From Archangium sp. (GTDB lineage: Bacteria > Myxococcota > Myxococcia > Myxococcales > Myxococcaceae), in NCBI GenBank assembly GCA_030695565.1, contig JAUYRZ010000127.1, positions 1 to 39,838 of the forward strand: 39,838 nucleotides of DNA, read 5' to 3'. A model generated the notes under the pieces. It worked only from the letters and a program-made list of their open reading frames with translations. It was not told the origin of the DNA and did no database searches. Below are positions 1 through 7,754 of the stretch, piece by piece (position 1 is the first letter of the stretch; each line of letters begins with the position of its first letter). The translations under genes were made by a program, and so were the position numbers.

Positions 1-1
1 T

Positions 2-304
2 TCGAAGACTCTACGGACTGCTTCCGGCTTCACCTTCCTCGAGGCGGGCATCCTCGAAGACGATCATTCGGCAAGCGCGGAGTCGATCGAGTTTCAAAAA
101 GTGATCGAACTTCAGCGGTTTAAGATGCGCTCACCCTGCCTCCGGGGAGAGGGTTGGGGTGAGGGGCCGTCACGCCCCCGAAGTAGCCGGCAGCACCTCG
201 ATGCGGCCCAATGCTGCGCGCCCGGGTTCCCCGCGTCATCCCGGCTTTCCCCCGGGTGTGGATCGGGTAACGCCTACTTCAGCGGCGAAGGCGGGCGGGT
301 GTGA
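2..304 (+). CDS. Possible 3' end of an upstream gene, hypothetical
   Basis: The plus strand is open from the window edge to a stop at 302-304. The first ~40 codons read like ordinary protein, with acidic residues and a stretch FTFLEAGILEDD. From about base 124 the frame runs into a C/T- and G-rich REP-like element (131-167), and the rest of the translation (Arg/Gly/Ser/Pro-rich) looks non-native. The true gene may have ended near the element and been extended by its insertion. I do not recognise a family, and the start lies outside the window. An alternative is that the whole stretch is intergenic and open by chance because of high GC. Confidence 0.3.
   Translation, partial: SKTLRTASGFTFLEAGILEDDHSASAESIEFQKVIELQRFKMRSPCLRGEGWGEGPSRPRSSRQHLDAAQCCAPGFPASSRLSPGCGSGNAYFSGEGGRV
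131..167. repeat. REP-like C/T-rich palindromic element, copy 1
   Basis: Partly degenerate copy of the element seen elsewhere in the window: a pyrimidine-rich arm, a short loop, then GGGGAGAGGG, then a TTGGGGTGAGGGG tail. It lies at the 3' side of the leftward gene ending at 274 and inside the possible rightward gene end at 2-304, so it is at a convergent junction. Confidence 0.7.
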
Positions 305-858
305 GGCGGAATCGCCTGCAGGGTCGGCATTCCCGGCGTGCGCTCGGTGGCCACCGTCCCGCCCAACCGCTGCTGCGAGGCGGAGAGCCCGGCTTTGCAG
401 CGCTGATTGGCAGGCTCTTGCTCCACGCAGCGACTGAACACTTCGTGCGCGGACTGCAGTCGCTCGAGCCCCGGGTTCGTCTCCGCCATCATGGCCTCGG
501 CGTAGTCGAGCTCCTTCGATTCCCCGGTGAACGGGCTGGGCGCGACGTCAGCGGCGGGCGGGGGCGCGTTGGGCTCCACCATGCGCGGCATCACCGGCGC
601 GGCGTTCACCTGCTGCAGCGGACCTTGCCTGGGCGCGAGCATGGCGGCTTCGGCTTCTGCCCGATTCACGGCCTGCCGCCCTGTGCTGGGCATGGCAAGC
701 GAGGGGGCGGGCTGGTTGTCCTCCACGGGGATCAACGTGGTGGGCGTCACCACCATCGGTGCAGGCACCGGCACATCACTGACCAGGGTGCGTGAAGCGA
801 AGAACGCACCGGCCAGCACCAACACACAAGCGACGATCAGAATCAGAGGAGACCGCAT
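274..858 (-). CDS. Membrane-anchored Pro/Ala-rich hypothetical protein
   Basis: 194 residues. Residues 4-22 form one hydrophobic segment with few charges before it, which suggests an N-terminal membrane anchor or uncleaved signal, with the rest in the periplasm. A long Pro/Ala-rich linker (about 30-115) follows. It ends in a short helical stretch (about 125-165) with an Ala/Leu/Cys pattern like a single TPR-type hairpin, including two cysteines. The start lies only 3 bases after the stop of the dehydrogenase gene, so the two are probably cotranscribed. No family recognised; the function is unknown. The gene is likely real because of codon bias and the tight spacing. Confidence 0.65.
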   Translation of the reverse strand: MRSPLILIVACVLVLAGAFFASRTLVSDVPVPAPMVVTPTTLIPVEDNQPAPSLAMPSTGRQAVNRAEAEAAMLAPRQGPLQQVNAAPVMPRMVEPNAPPPAADVAPSPFTGESKELDYAEAMMAETNPGLERLQSAHEVFSRCVEQEPANQRCKAGLSASQQRLGGTVATERTPGMPTLQAIPPHTRPPSPLK

Positions 859-861
859 GTT

Positions 862-1743
862 TCAGCTCACCTTCGTGCCAACGAGATCTTCGAACGCGGT
901 GATCACCGCAGAGATGTCCTGCCCACCGTGACCTGACGCGCGCGCCAGGTTGTACGTCTCACGCAACGAAGCCGCGGTCGGCGTGGGCACTCGATGCGCT
1001 GCTGCGTTGTCGAGGAACAGCGAGAGATCCTTGTGCATCAGATCGATGGAGAAGTGCGTGGTGAAGTCGCGCTCGAGCATCGCCTTGCCCTTGAACTCGA
1101 AGTACGGCGAGCGGAAGCCCGAGGCCTGCACCACCTCGATGAGCTTGCGGGGATCGACGCCGGCCACCTTCGTCAGCAGCAGCCCTTCGCTGAAACACTG
1201 CAGCATGCCCGCGATGAGCGCGTTGCCGGCCAGCTTCACCTGCGTGCCGGTGCCCACCTCGCCGCAGTGAATGACCTTCTCGCCGACCGCCTCGAAGATC
1301 GGCGTGGCGCGCGCGAGGGTGGCCGCGCTGCAACCCGTCATGATCACCAGGGTGCCTTTTTCGGCACCACTGCGCGAGCCGGTCACCGGCGCGTCTGCGA
1401 AGTCGACGCCCTTCGCGGCGAAACGTGCGGCGAGCGACTCGATCAACGGCACCGACACGGTGGAGAAGTCGATGAACAGCTGGCCGGGGCGGGCGTTCTC
1501 CAGCAGCCCTGCCGCCACGCCTTCGAGTGCCGCGGGGTCGGCCACGCAGGTGCAATACGCGTCGACCTGCGCTGCGAGCGCCGCGGGGCTGGCCGCGACC
1601 TCGATGCCGTCGGCCTTGAGGGCCTCGGCACGCTCGGGCGAGCGGTTCCACACCACCACCTGAAAGCCCTTCTTCTTCAGGTTCTTCGCCATGGGCGCGC
1701 CCATGGTGCCCAGGCCCAGAAAGCCGACGCGCGAGATGCTCAT
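862..1743 (-). CDS. NAD(P)-dependent beta-hydroxyacid dehydrogenase family protein
   Basis: 293 residues, the usual length for the 3-hydroxyisobutyrate/6-phosphogluconate dehydrogenase-like family, which oxidises or reduces small hydroxyacids and aldehyde acids. The N-terminal Rossmann motif is GLGTMG (G10, G12, G15). The substrate-loop motif is DAPVTGSRSGAEKGTL (118-131), and the catalytic Lys is K170 in QVKLAGN with N174. The frame stays open 105 codons upstream to 2058, but similarity to the family starts exactly at the ATG at 1743 (MSISRVGFLG), so that start is chosen. Closest subgroups are glyoxylate/succinic-semialdehyde reductase-like enzymes; the exact substrate cannot be read from sequence. 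First gene of a two-gene leftward operon. The 99 bases upstream are shared with a divergent gene pair. Confidence 0.9.
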   Translation of the reverse strand: MSISRVGFLGLGTMGAPMAKNLKKKGFQVVVWNRSPERAEALKADGIEVAASPAALAAQVDAYCTCVADPAALEGVAAGLLENARPGQLFIDFSTVSVPLIESLAARFAAKGVDFADAPVTGSRSGAEKGTLVIMTGCSAATLARATPIFEAVGEKVIHCGEVGTGTQVKLAGNALIAGMLQCFSEGLLLTKVAGVDPRKLIEVVQASGFRSPYFEFKGKAMLERDFTTHFSIDLMHKDLSLFLDNAAAHRVPTPTAASLRETYNLARASGHGGQDISAVITAFEDLVGTKVS

Positions 1744-1842
1744 GGTTCGGGCGAGTAGCACTGGTGCGCGCGGGAGGGGAACTCCCCCCTTTCTGCCTGG
1801 TGGCTTCGCACCGGCCCAGTCTGCGGTAAGACTCACGGCGCC

Positions 1843-2055
1843 ATGCCCCTGCGCTTCTTTCGCAAAGAGAACTCGAGTGTGGCCCAACGCGAACGCGCCG
1901 AGAAAATCGAACGCGCCGTGGTCGACGGGTTCCGCCAGCTCTCCGTGTTGTTCAAGAAGGCGGCCGACGTGATCGAGACCAAACGGCTCGAGCGAAACGG
2001 CTACGACAAGCAGGAGAAGTTCCTCGAGCGCACCACCCCGAAGGATCCGCGCTGA
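1843..2055 (+). CDS. Small charged hypothetical protein, 70 aa
   Basis: Encodes 70 residues, rich in Lys/Arg/Glu and predicted largely helical (about residues 12-50). It has no signal peptide and no cysteines. The stop at 2053-2055 is one base before the ATG of the acyltransferase gene, so translation of the two is probably coupled. Tight spacing and a coding-like base pattern support a real gene. No family recognised. It could be a soluble partner of the acyltransferase, but that is only inference from position. Confidence 0.6.
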   Translation: MPLRFFRKENSSVAQRERAEKIERAVVDGFRQLSVLFKKAADVIETKRLERNGYDKQEKFLERTTPKDPR

Positions 2056-2056
2056 C

Positions 2057-3376
2057 ATGTTCTATCGAGCATTCCGAGCGCTGGCTTCGCTGGCGCTGCG
2101 CCTCTTCTTTCGCGTGGAGGCGCCGGTCGATCCCACCGCGGCGTTGAACCTCGAAGGGCCCGTGATGTTCGTGGGCAATCACCCCAACGGCCTCATCGAT
2201 CCCGGCATCCTGCTGATCCTCGCGCAGCGAAAGGTCACCTTCCTCGCCAAGGAGCCGCTCTTTCGCATGCCGGTGCTCGGGCAGATCATGCGCGGCATGG
2301 ATGCCCTGCCGATCTTCCGCAAACAGGACGGTCCGGGCGACACCACGAAGAACGAAGGCACGCTCACCGCATCGGTGGACGCCTTGTTACAGGGCAGGGC
2401 GATCACCCTGTTTCCCGAGGGCAAGAGCCACAGCGAACCGCAGCTCGCCGAACTCAAGACCGGCGCTGCCCGCATCGCGCTGGAGGCCGCTCGCAAAGGT
2501 GCGCCGGTGAAGCTGGTGCCCGTGGGCATCACCTACGAAGCGAAGAACCGCTTCAAGAGCCGGGTGCACGTCGAGGTCGCTCCGGCGGTCAACGCCACCG
2601 ACTTCCTCGAGAAGGCGGGCGAAGATCCTCACGAGGCCGCGCGAAGGTTCACCGACGCCATCGCCACCGCGCTGCGGCAGGTGACGCTCAACCTCGACGC
2701 CTGGGAAGACCTGCCCATCCTCGAGACCGCGGAGTCGCTCTACGCCCTCGCGCGCGGTGAACAGGCCGGCAGCGCCGATCGCCACAAGGCGTTTGCCCGC
2801 GGCATGTCGCTGTTGCGCGAGGAGCAGCCCGCGCGTTTCGAGAAGCTGAAGAACGAGCTGGCCGCCTATCGAGCGCGCCTCGCGTTGCTCTCGGTGACCG
2901 CCGACGATCTCACCTCGCAGTACCGCCCACGCACGGTGGCCTTCTTCATCGTGCGAAACCTCTTCGCGGTGCTCTCGGCGCCGCTGGTGCTGCTCGGCTT
3001 CGCGCTGTTCGTCATTCCGTATTACCTGCCGCTGCTCGCGGTGAAGGCCGCCAAGCCGGAGCAGGACACCGAGTCGACCGTGAAGGTGCTCACCTTGCTG
3101 CTGCTCACGCCGCTCTGGTGGGCGCTGCTGGTGGTGCTGGCCGGGTGGAGTGGCGGTCTGGGCCTGGGGCTCTTCACGCTCTTCGCCGTGCCTCCGCTGG
3201 CGCTGTTCACCCGCTACTACCTCGAGCGTCGCGCCGTGGCCTGGCACGACGCGCGGACGTTCTTCGTGCTGCTCAATCGCAAGCGCTTGCAGGCGGGGCT
3301 GCTGGCGGAAGGCCAGGCCCTCGCTGCCGAAGTCGAAGGTCTGGTCACCGAGTTGGCGCCGCGCCTCGCTTCGTAG
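2057..3376 (+). CDS. PlsC-like lysophospholipid/glycerol-phosphate acyltransferase, membrane protein
   Basis: 439 residues. The N-terminal half is a PlsC-type acyltransferase domain: motif I NHPNGLID at 41-48 and motif III FPEG (about 117-120). Family members transfer an acyl chain from acyl-ACP or acyl-CoA to glycerol-phosphate or lysophospholipid. Motif I is H-X5-D rather than the textbook H-X4-D; this NHPNxLID form is known in a separate branch of the family. After a helical middle region come two strongly hydrophobic blocks (about 295-330 and 345-380), consistent with two to four membrane helices, then a short cytoplasmic tail. It is longer than a standalone PlsC (~250 residues). It follows the 70-aa gene by one base and ends just before a strong terminator hairpin. 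Exact substrate unknown. Confidence 0.85.
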   Translation: MFYRAFRALASLALRLFFRVEAPVDPTAALNLEGPVMFVGNHPNGLIDPGILLILAQRKVTFLAKEPLFRMPVLGQIMRGMDALPIFRKQDGPGDTTKNEGTLTASVDALLQGRAITLFPEGKSHSEPQLAELKTGAARIALEAARKGAPVKLVPVGITYEAKNRFKSRVHVEVAPAVNATDFLEKAGEDPHEAARRFTDAIATALRQVTLNLDAWEDLPILETAESLYALARGEQAGSADRHKAFARGMSLLREEQPARFEKLKNELAAYRARLALLSVTADDLTSQYRPRTVAFFIVRNLFAVLSAPLVLLGFALFVIPYYLPLLAVKAAKPEQDTESTVKVLTLLLLTPLWWALLVVLAGWSGGLGLGLFTLFAVPPLALFTRYYLERRAVAWHDARTFFVLLNRKRLQAGLLAEGQALAAEVEGLVTELAPRLAS

Positions 3377-3383
3377 AAACAAA

Positions 3384-3408
3384 GAGGCCCGGGGGTTGCC
3401 CGGGCCTC
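3384..3408. terminator. Bidirectional intrinsic terminator
   Basis: Perfect 10-bp stem GAGGCCCGGG/CCCGGGCCTC with a GGTTG loop, between two convergent genes. The upstream flank (GAAACAAA) gives a T-rich tail for the leftward gene; the rightward tail (GTTCACTTC) is weaker. Confidence 0.85.
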
Positions 3409-3432
3409 GTTCACTTCAATTCAGCTGAAGTC

Positions 3433-4827
3433 TCACTGGCACTGGCCGCTGACCGTGCTGCAGGTACCCGTGCTGCAACCCGTGATGGTGCAGTCGGGGT
3501 AGCAGATGTTGGTGGTGCCACCGGACAGCGCGAAGCAGCTGTAGCCCGGGTTGCGGCAGGTCGAGCGGCCGCCCGGCGTGGCGCAGGTCTTGAGGCACAG
3601 GTCGCTGGTGTTCGGCGCCTGACCCAGGGTGACGCAGGTGGCGGTCGATCCGCAGAAGTTACCCGTGTTGTCGAACGAGCAGTCGGCCGTGCAGTAGCCC
3701 TGCGTCCAACCGGAAGCGCCACCGTCGGGCAAGTTCGCCTTGAGACACACCGAGAGCAACGGGTTCATGCCGGAGGGCTGGCAGGTGTCGACGGTGCACG
3801 CGTTGCCGCTGTTGGTCGCCTGGGCGCCACCATTGAAGTTCGGAATCGGGTCGAGCCAGCACACGCCCGGCATTCCCGCTTCGTTGAACTCGCAGGTGTA
3901 ACCGGAGCGGCAGGTGGAGATGCTGCCCGCCGACGGACAGCTGTTCACGCAGAAGCCGGCCGACTCACCGTAGAACTGCAGGGTGGACTGCGAGCCGCCG
4001 ATGCACTCGTTGCCGGCGCCGCACTCGGTCGAGGCCGCGCACGGCTTCGTGCAGTATCCGCTGGGGTAGACCACGTCACCGCGCGTCGTGGTCGTCTTGC
4101 AGGTCAAGCCCGAAGCGCAGTTCGAGGTCGAAGCGCAAGCGCCGCCGACGGGCTGATTGGTCGTCGAGCCACCGCCACCACCCGTGGTGCCGCCGCCGCC
4201 ACCCGTGACACCGCCGCCGCCACCGGTGCCGCCGCTGCAGAGGTAGTTCACGCAGGTCTGCGTGCCCGAGCAGGTCGCGCACTGCACGCCACCCTGGCCG
4301 CACAGCGTGTTGTTGTTGGAGTTAACCCGGCTGATGCAGCTGGGCCCGTTCGGTCCCTGGAAGATGCAGCCGTCGCACGAGCCGCCGCCGCCGCCCGTCA
4401 CGCCGCCGCCGGTGCCGCCGCCCGTCGTGGTGCCGCCGCCCGTGCCGCCACCCGTCGTCGCGCCGCCGCCCGTGCCGCCACCCGTCGTGGTGCCGCCGCC
4501 CATGCCGCCACCCGTCGTGGTGCCGCCCCCCATGCCGCCGCCCGTCGTCGTGCCGCCGCCGGTGCCGCCGCCATTGCCGGTGCCGCCACCGTTGCCGCTG
4601 GCCGTGCACGAACCGAAGTTACAGACCTGAGCGATCTGGCAGACCTGGCACATGGTGCCGAGCTGACCGCACGTTCCGTTGGAGTTCCCCAGCTGACACT
4701 GACCGGATGAATCGCAGCACCCGGTACAGTTGCTCGGGCTGCAGTTCTTGGCAGGACCACAGGACGGCGCAATCGCCATGACGACGCCGATCACAAAACC
4801 GGCGAGCAGATGCTTCACGTTCTTCAT
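3433..4827 (-). CDS. Cysteine-rich secreted lipoprotein with Gly/Thr repeat linkers
   Basis: 464 residues. The start is the ATG at 4827, with GAGG seven bases upstream; the frame is open to 4902 but those codons add nothing. Residues 1-22 form a signal peptide and Cys23 (AIAPSC) is a likely lipidation site. A Cys-rich head (23-76) is followed by a Gly/Thr repeat linker (79-149), a small Cys module (150-198), a second Gly-rich linker (199-222), then a long series of Cys-rich modules to the C-terminus. Cysteine spacing suggests many disulfides, so the protein should be exported. It shares architecture and exact pieces (LPDGGASG, the YCT that follows, C-terminal SGxC) with the gene at 34721-36259, so the two are paralogues. 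It is divergent from the ABC transporter pair. Surface or matrix protein is a reasonable guess; no enzyme motif seen. Confidence 0.8.
   Translation of the reverse strand: MKNVKHLLAGFVIGVVMAIAPSCGPAKNCSPSNCTGCCDSSGQCQLGNSNGTCGQLGTMCQVCQIAQVCNFGSCTASGNGGGTGNGGGTGGGTTTGGGMGGGTTTGGGMGGGTTTGGGTGGGATTGGGTGGGTTTGGGTGGGVTGGGGGSCDGCIFQGPNGPSCISRVNSNNNTLCGQGGVQCATCSGTQTCVNYLCSGGTGGGGGVTGGGGGTTGGGGGSTTNQPVGGACASTSNCASGLTCKTTTTRGDVVYPSGYCTKPCAASTECGAGNECIGGSQSTLQFYGESAGFCVNSCPSAGSISTCRSGYTCEFNEAGMPGVCWLDPIPNFNGGAQATNSGNACTVDTCQPSGMNPLLSVCLKANLPDGGASGWTQGYCTADCSFDNTGNFCGSTATCVTLGQAPNTSDLCLKTCATPGGRSTCRNPGYSCFALSGGTTNICYPDCTITGCSTGTCSTVSGQCQ
4381..4593 (-). repeat. In-frame ~30-bp tandem repeat coding a Gly/Thr linker
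   Basis: On the coding strand this stretch encodes about six imperfect copies of the 10-residue unit GGGTTTGGGM/T, preceded by a degenerate part. Unit length is 30 bases, so copy-number change would keep frame. It separates the Cys-rich head from the rest of the lipoprotein. A related but irregular Gly-rich tract lies at 4162-4233. Confidence 0.85.
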
Positions 4828-4895
4828 TGAGATCCTCAGCTTGTTCCGCCGGCCGCGGGGAACAGAGTGCATGTCGTACCTGAAACTTCGGCCTG

Positions 4896-4913
4896 CTGCC
4901 AATCTACTGGCAG
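4896..4913. promoter_or_regulatory. Inverted repeat, candidate operator
   Basis: CTGCCA-N6-TGGCAG, a perfect 6-bp inverted repeat, lies 18 bases before the ABC ATPase start and 68 bases before the divergent lipoprotein start. Position fits a regulator site for either gene, but six-base palindromes are common and no regulator family is identified. Confidence 0.25.
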
Positions 4914-4931
4914 GGGCTACAGTCCCCGTCC

Positions 4932-5699
4932 GTGACGTTGGATTCAGCGGTGGAGGCCAAAGGGCTCCTCAAGCGTTTCGGGACCTTTACCGCCGTCGAC
5001 GGTCTCGACATGGTCATCCCCAAGGGTGCGTTCTACGCCTTCCTGGGTCCCAACGGCGCCGGCAAGTCGACCACCATCTCCCTCATGACGGGCACCTACG
5101 GTCCCGACGGGGGCACCTTGCGCATCCTGGGCCGGGACGCGTTGAGCGAGCCGCTCCAGATCAAGAGCCGACTGGGCGTGGTGCCCGAAGAGCTCTCGTT
5201 GTTCGAACGCCTCACCGGCCGGCAGTACCTCGTGTTCAGCGGCCGCATGCATGGGCTGGGCGGTGATGAAGCGGCTGCGCGTTGCGAAGAGCTGCTGCGG
5301 CTGACCGAGCTGAGCTCCAAGGGCGGCAACCTGGTGGCGGAGTACTCCAAGGGCATGCGGCGTCGCCTGGCGATCGCGGCCGCGCTCATTCATGCGCCTG
5401 AGCTGGTGCTGCTCGATGAACCCTTCGAAGGCATCGACGTGCTGGCGGCCGGCGTCATCCGCGAGCTGCTCTCCGAACTCTCGCGCCGCGGTGTGACCTT
5501 GTTGCTGACCACCCACGTGCTGGAGATCGCCGAGCGCCTGGCCACCCACGCGGGCGTGATTCGCGCCGGAAAGCTGGTGGATGAAGGGCCCGTGGCCGAC
5601 CTGAAGGGCCGACACGGCTGCGACTCGCTCGAGCAGGTGTTCGAGAAGTTGATCGGCGTGCCGGTGGCGCGCGACGCGAGCCTGAGCTTCTACAAGTGA
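4932..5699 (+). CDS. ABC transporter ATP-binding protein
   Basis: 255 residues, the normal size of a standalone ABC ATPase that powers an export or lipid/drug permease. Walker A GPNGAGKST is at 39-47. The Q-loop position reads VVPEE, with Glu where Gln is usual. The signature is YSKGM in place of LSGGQ, Walker B is LVLLDEPFEGID, and the switch His is in TTHVLE. These variants are typical of ATPases paired with ABC-2-like exporters. The start is a GTG with no clear Shine-Dalgarno; a second GTG at 4950 is possible. The stop overlaps the permease start (GTGA, 4 bases), which indicates translational coupling and one complex in the inner membrane. Confidence 0.9.
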   Translation: MTLDSAVEAKGLLKRFGTFTAVDGLDMVIPKGAFYAFLGPNGAGKSTTISLMTGTYGPDGGTLRILGRDALSEPLQIKSRLGVVPEELSLFERLTGRQYLVFSGRMHGLGGDEAAARCEELLRLTELSSKGGNLVAEYSKGMRRRLAIAAALIHAPELVLLDEPFEGIDVLAAGVIRELLSELSRRGVTLLLTTHVLEIAERLATHAGVIRAGKLVDEGPVADLKGRHGCDSLEQVFEKLIGVPVARDASLSFYK

Positions 5700-7342
5700 A
5701 GCCGCCGGGGTTCTTCACGCACCTGCTCCTGCTCTGGAGACTGCGGCTCACCATCGCGCTCAATCGCGGCACGAAGTCGCAGTGGTGGCTGGCGGTGGCG
5801 GCGTTCGTCTTCTCCAGCGCGCCCGCGGTGGTGTTGGCGGCCGGTTTCTTCGGGCTCATTCGCCTCTCGTCGAACCTGGAGCTGGAGCTCTGGCCCGACT
5901 TCATTCTGCGCCTGCTCTCCTTCGTGACCACCTGCGTCTGGGTGACCTGGCCGGTGTTGTCGGCGGGCGTCGATGATCACTCCGAGCTCTCGCGGTATTC
6001 GGCGTTTCCCATCTCGTCGTTGCGGCTGATGCTGGCCTCCACGTTGGCGAGCCTCGCCGAGCCGCGCTCGCTCGTCTTCTACGGCCCGTTGGTCGGCGCC
6101 ACGCTCGGCTATCTGACCATCCGCACGGTGGAGTACCCGCTGCTGGTGGCGCTCGGGTTCGGCGCGTACGTGATGTTCAACGCCGCGCTCTCCCGCGTCG
6201 GCCTGCACATCGTGCTCACCGTGCTGCGGCAACAGCGCAGCGCGGAGTTGATCGGCGCCGGCTTCTTCGTGAGCCTGGTGATCGCCTCGTTCATTCCGCC
6301 GGTCGACACCTCGTGGCTCTTCAACATCGGCAAGGTCGGCGTGCAGGCGGTGCCCGACACGCTCGTGCAAGACGCCACCCGCGCGCTGGGCCGTTTCCCC
6401 ACCGGCTTCTTCGCGCACGCGCTGACCATGTCGGCGGTGGGGGAGGGCGTGAAGGCGCTCGCCGACGTGATGCTGCTGGTCGAGATGACCATCATCGCCA
6501 TGGTCGTCGCGTGGGGGCTGCTCATCGACTTCCACCGCAACTCCGGGCGCGGCGCGACGCTCTCGGGTGCAGAGCGGGCGAGCAACCCCTTCGTGGCGCC
6601 GAAGACGCTGTTCGGAACGCTGGTGGTGAGGGAGGCGGTCGACCTCTGGCACAACCCGCGCGCGCGGCTGTTGGTCGCGGTGCCTTTCGTGCTGGGCATC
6701 TTGTTCAAGCTGCTCTCAGGCCGGGCGCTGTTCGCCTTCTTCCTCGGAGAGACGACCGACGCGTGGCTGCTGGGCGGGCTCTGCGTCTACGGGGCGATCG
6801 TGATGGGCTCGACGTTCTCTCAGAACGCGTTCGCCTACGACGGGCACGGCTTCTCGGCGTTCGTGGTCGCGCCCATCGATCTGGGCCTGGTGTTGCGAGC
6901 GAAGAACGTGGTGCACGCGTGCGCGGGCTCGGGCCTGGCGATGCTGGTGGCGATCTTCTACGTGGCGTACTTCCGGCACGGTGGGCCGCTCGACGTGGTG
7001 CTCGCGCTCGCCTCGGTGGCGACCTTGATCCCCGTGGTGCTCACCGTGGGCAACGCGCTGTCGCTGTATTTTCCGGTGAAGTTCCACGCGAACTTGAAGC
7101 GGCGCGACAAGCTGCCTTTCGTGGCCTCGATGTTCGGCGTCGCTGCGGCGGGTGTGGGAACGTGGCCGCTGGCATGGGCGTTGAGGCAGTGCGGCGAAGC
7201 GGGGCCAACCTTCGCGAGCCTGACGTTCGTATTGGGCGCAGCCACCATGGCCTGGGGCGTCTACGCGTTGACCCTTCCGCTCGCGGTGGGGAAGTTGGTG
7301 GAGCGAAGAGAGTTGATCCTTCGGGCGGTTACACGCGAATAG
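5696..7342 (+). CDS. Putative ABC transporter permease, multi-spanning
   Basis: 548 residues with about ten or more hydrophobic segments spread over the whole length. The N-terminus is short and cytoplasmic-looking and basic loops fall between segments. It starts at GTG inside the stop of the ATPase gene (4-base overlap), so it is most likely the membrane partner of that ATPase. No strong family motif is visible, which is normal for ABC-2-like permeases. The substrate is unknown. The gene ends 34 bases before yccF, which has its own ribosome binding site and could be a third gene of the operon. Confidence 0.75.
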   Translation: MKPPGFFTHLLLLWRLRLTIALNRGTKSQWWLAVAAFVFSSAPAVVLAAGFFGLIRLSSNLELELWPDFILRLLSFVTTCVWVTWPVLSAGVDDHSELSRYSAFPISSLRLMLASTLASLAEPRSLVFYGPLVGATLGYLTIRTVEYPLLVALGFGAYVMFNAALSRVGLHIVLTVLRQQRSAELIGAGFFVSLVIASFIPPVDTSWLFNIGKVGVQAVPDTLVQDATRALGRFPTGFFAHALTMSAVGEGVKALADVMLLVEMTIIAMVVAWGLLIDFHRNSGRGATLSGAERASNPFVAPKTLFGTLVVREAVDLWHNPRARLLVAVPFVLGILFKLLSGRALFAFFLGETTDAWLLGGLCVYGAIVMGSTFSQNAFAYDGHGFSAFVVAPIDLGLVLRAKNVVHACAGSGLAMLVAIFYVAYFRHGGPLDVVLALASVATLIPVVLTVGNALSLYFPVKFHANLKRRDKLPFVASMFGVAAAGVGTWPLAWALRQCGEAGPTFASLTFVLGAATMAWGVYALTLPLAVGKLVERRELILRAVTRE

Positions 7343-7376
7343 GCAATCTCCGGCGCCGCTGGCCGTAGGAGGCATC

Positions 7377-7751
7377 ATGCGATTCATCCTGAACATCCTG
7401 TGGGCGATCTTCGGCGGTGGCGTGGTGATGGCGCTCGAGTACGCGCTGGTCGGGCTGGTCTGCTGCGTGACGCTCATCGGCATCCCGTTCGGGATGCAGT
7501 GCTTCAAGCTCGCGGGCCTGGCGCTCTTCCCGTTCGGCAAGGACTACGACGACAGCCGCCAGCGCGGCACGGGCAACGTGCTGCTGAACATCATCTGGTT
7601 CCTCTTCGCGGGCGTGTGGATCTGCATCACCCACCTCGCCGCCGCGGTGCCGCTCGCCGTGAGCATCATCGGGATCCCGTTTGCGCTGCAGCACGTGAAG
7701 TTCGCGTTGCTCGCGCTCTCGCCGTTCGGAATCCGGATTCGCGAAAGCTGA
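7377..7751 (+). CDS. yccF: YccF/DUF307 family inner-membrane protein
   Basis: 124 residues containing two copies of the same domain. Each has an N-terminal LNI(L/I)W segment, a hydrophobic middle and a GIPFxxQ...(L/F)xPFG ending (about 5-60 and 65-120). This is the pattern of YccF/DUF307 small membrane proteins. Their function is not established. The start is set by a strong AGGAGG four bases ahead of the ATG. The stop is three bases from the stop of the convergent TfoX-like gene. Confidence 0.9.
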   Translation: MRFILNILWAIFGGGVVMALEYALVGLVCCVTLIGIPFGMQCFKLAGLALFPFGKDYDDSRQRGTGNVLLNIIWFLFAGVWICITHLAAAVPLAVSIIGIPFALQHVKFALLALSPFGIRIRES

Positions 7752-7754
7752 AAC

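Noticed and set aside
4381-4593. CRISPR-like array
   Set aside because: The 30-base periodicity has no spacers; it is an in-frame coding repeat of Gly and Thr.
3118-4710. Long rightward open frame opposite the cysteine-rich lipoprotein
   Set aside because: Its Ala/Arg-rich, low-complexity translation mirrors the Gly/Thr repeats of the real gene on the other strand, and it crosses the terminator at 3384-3408.
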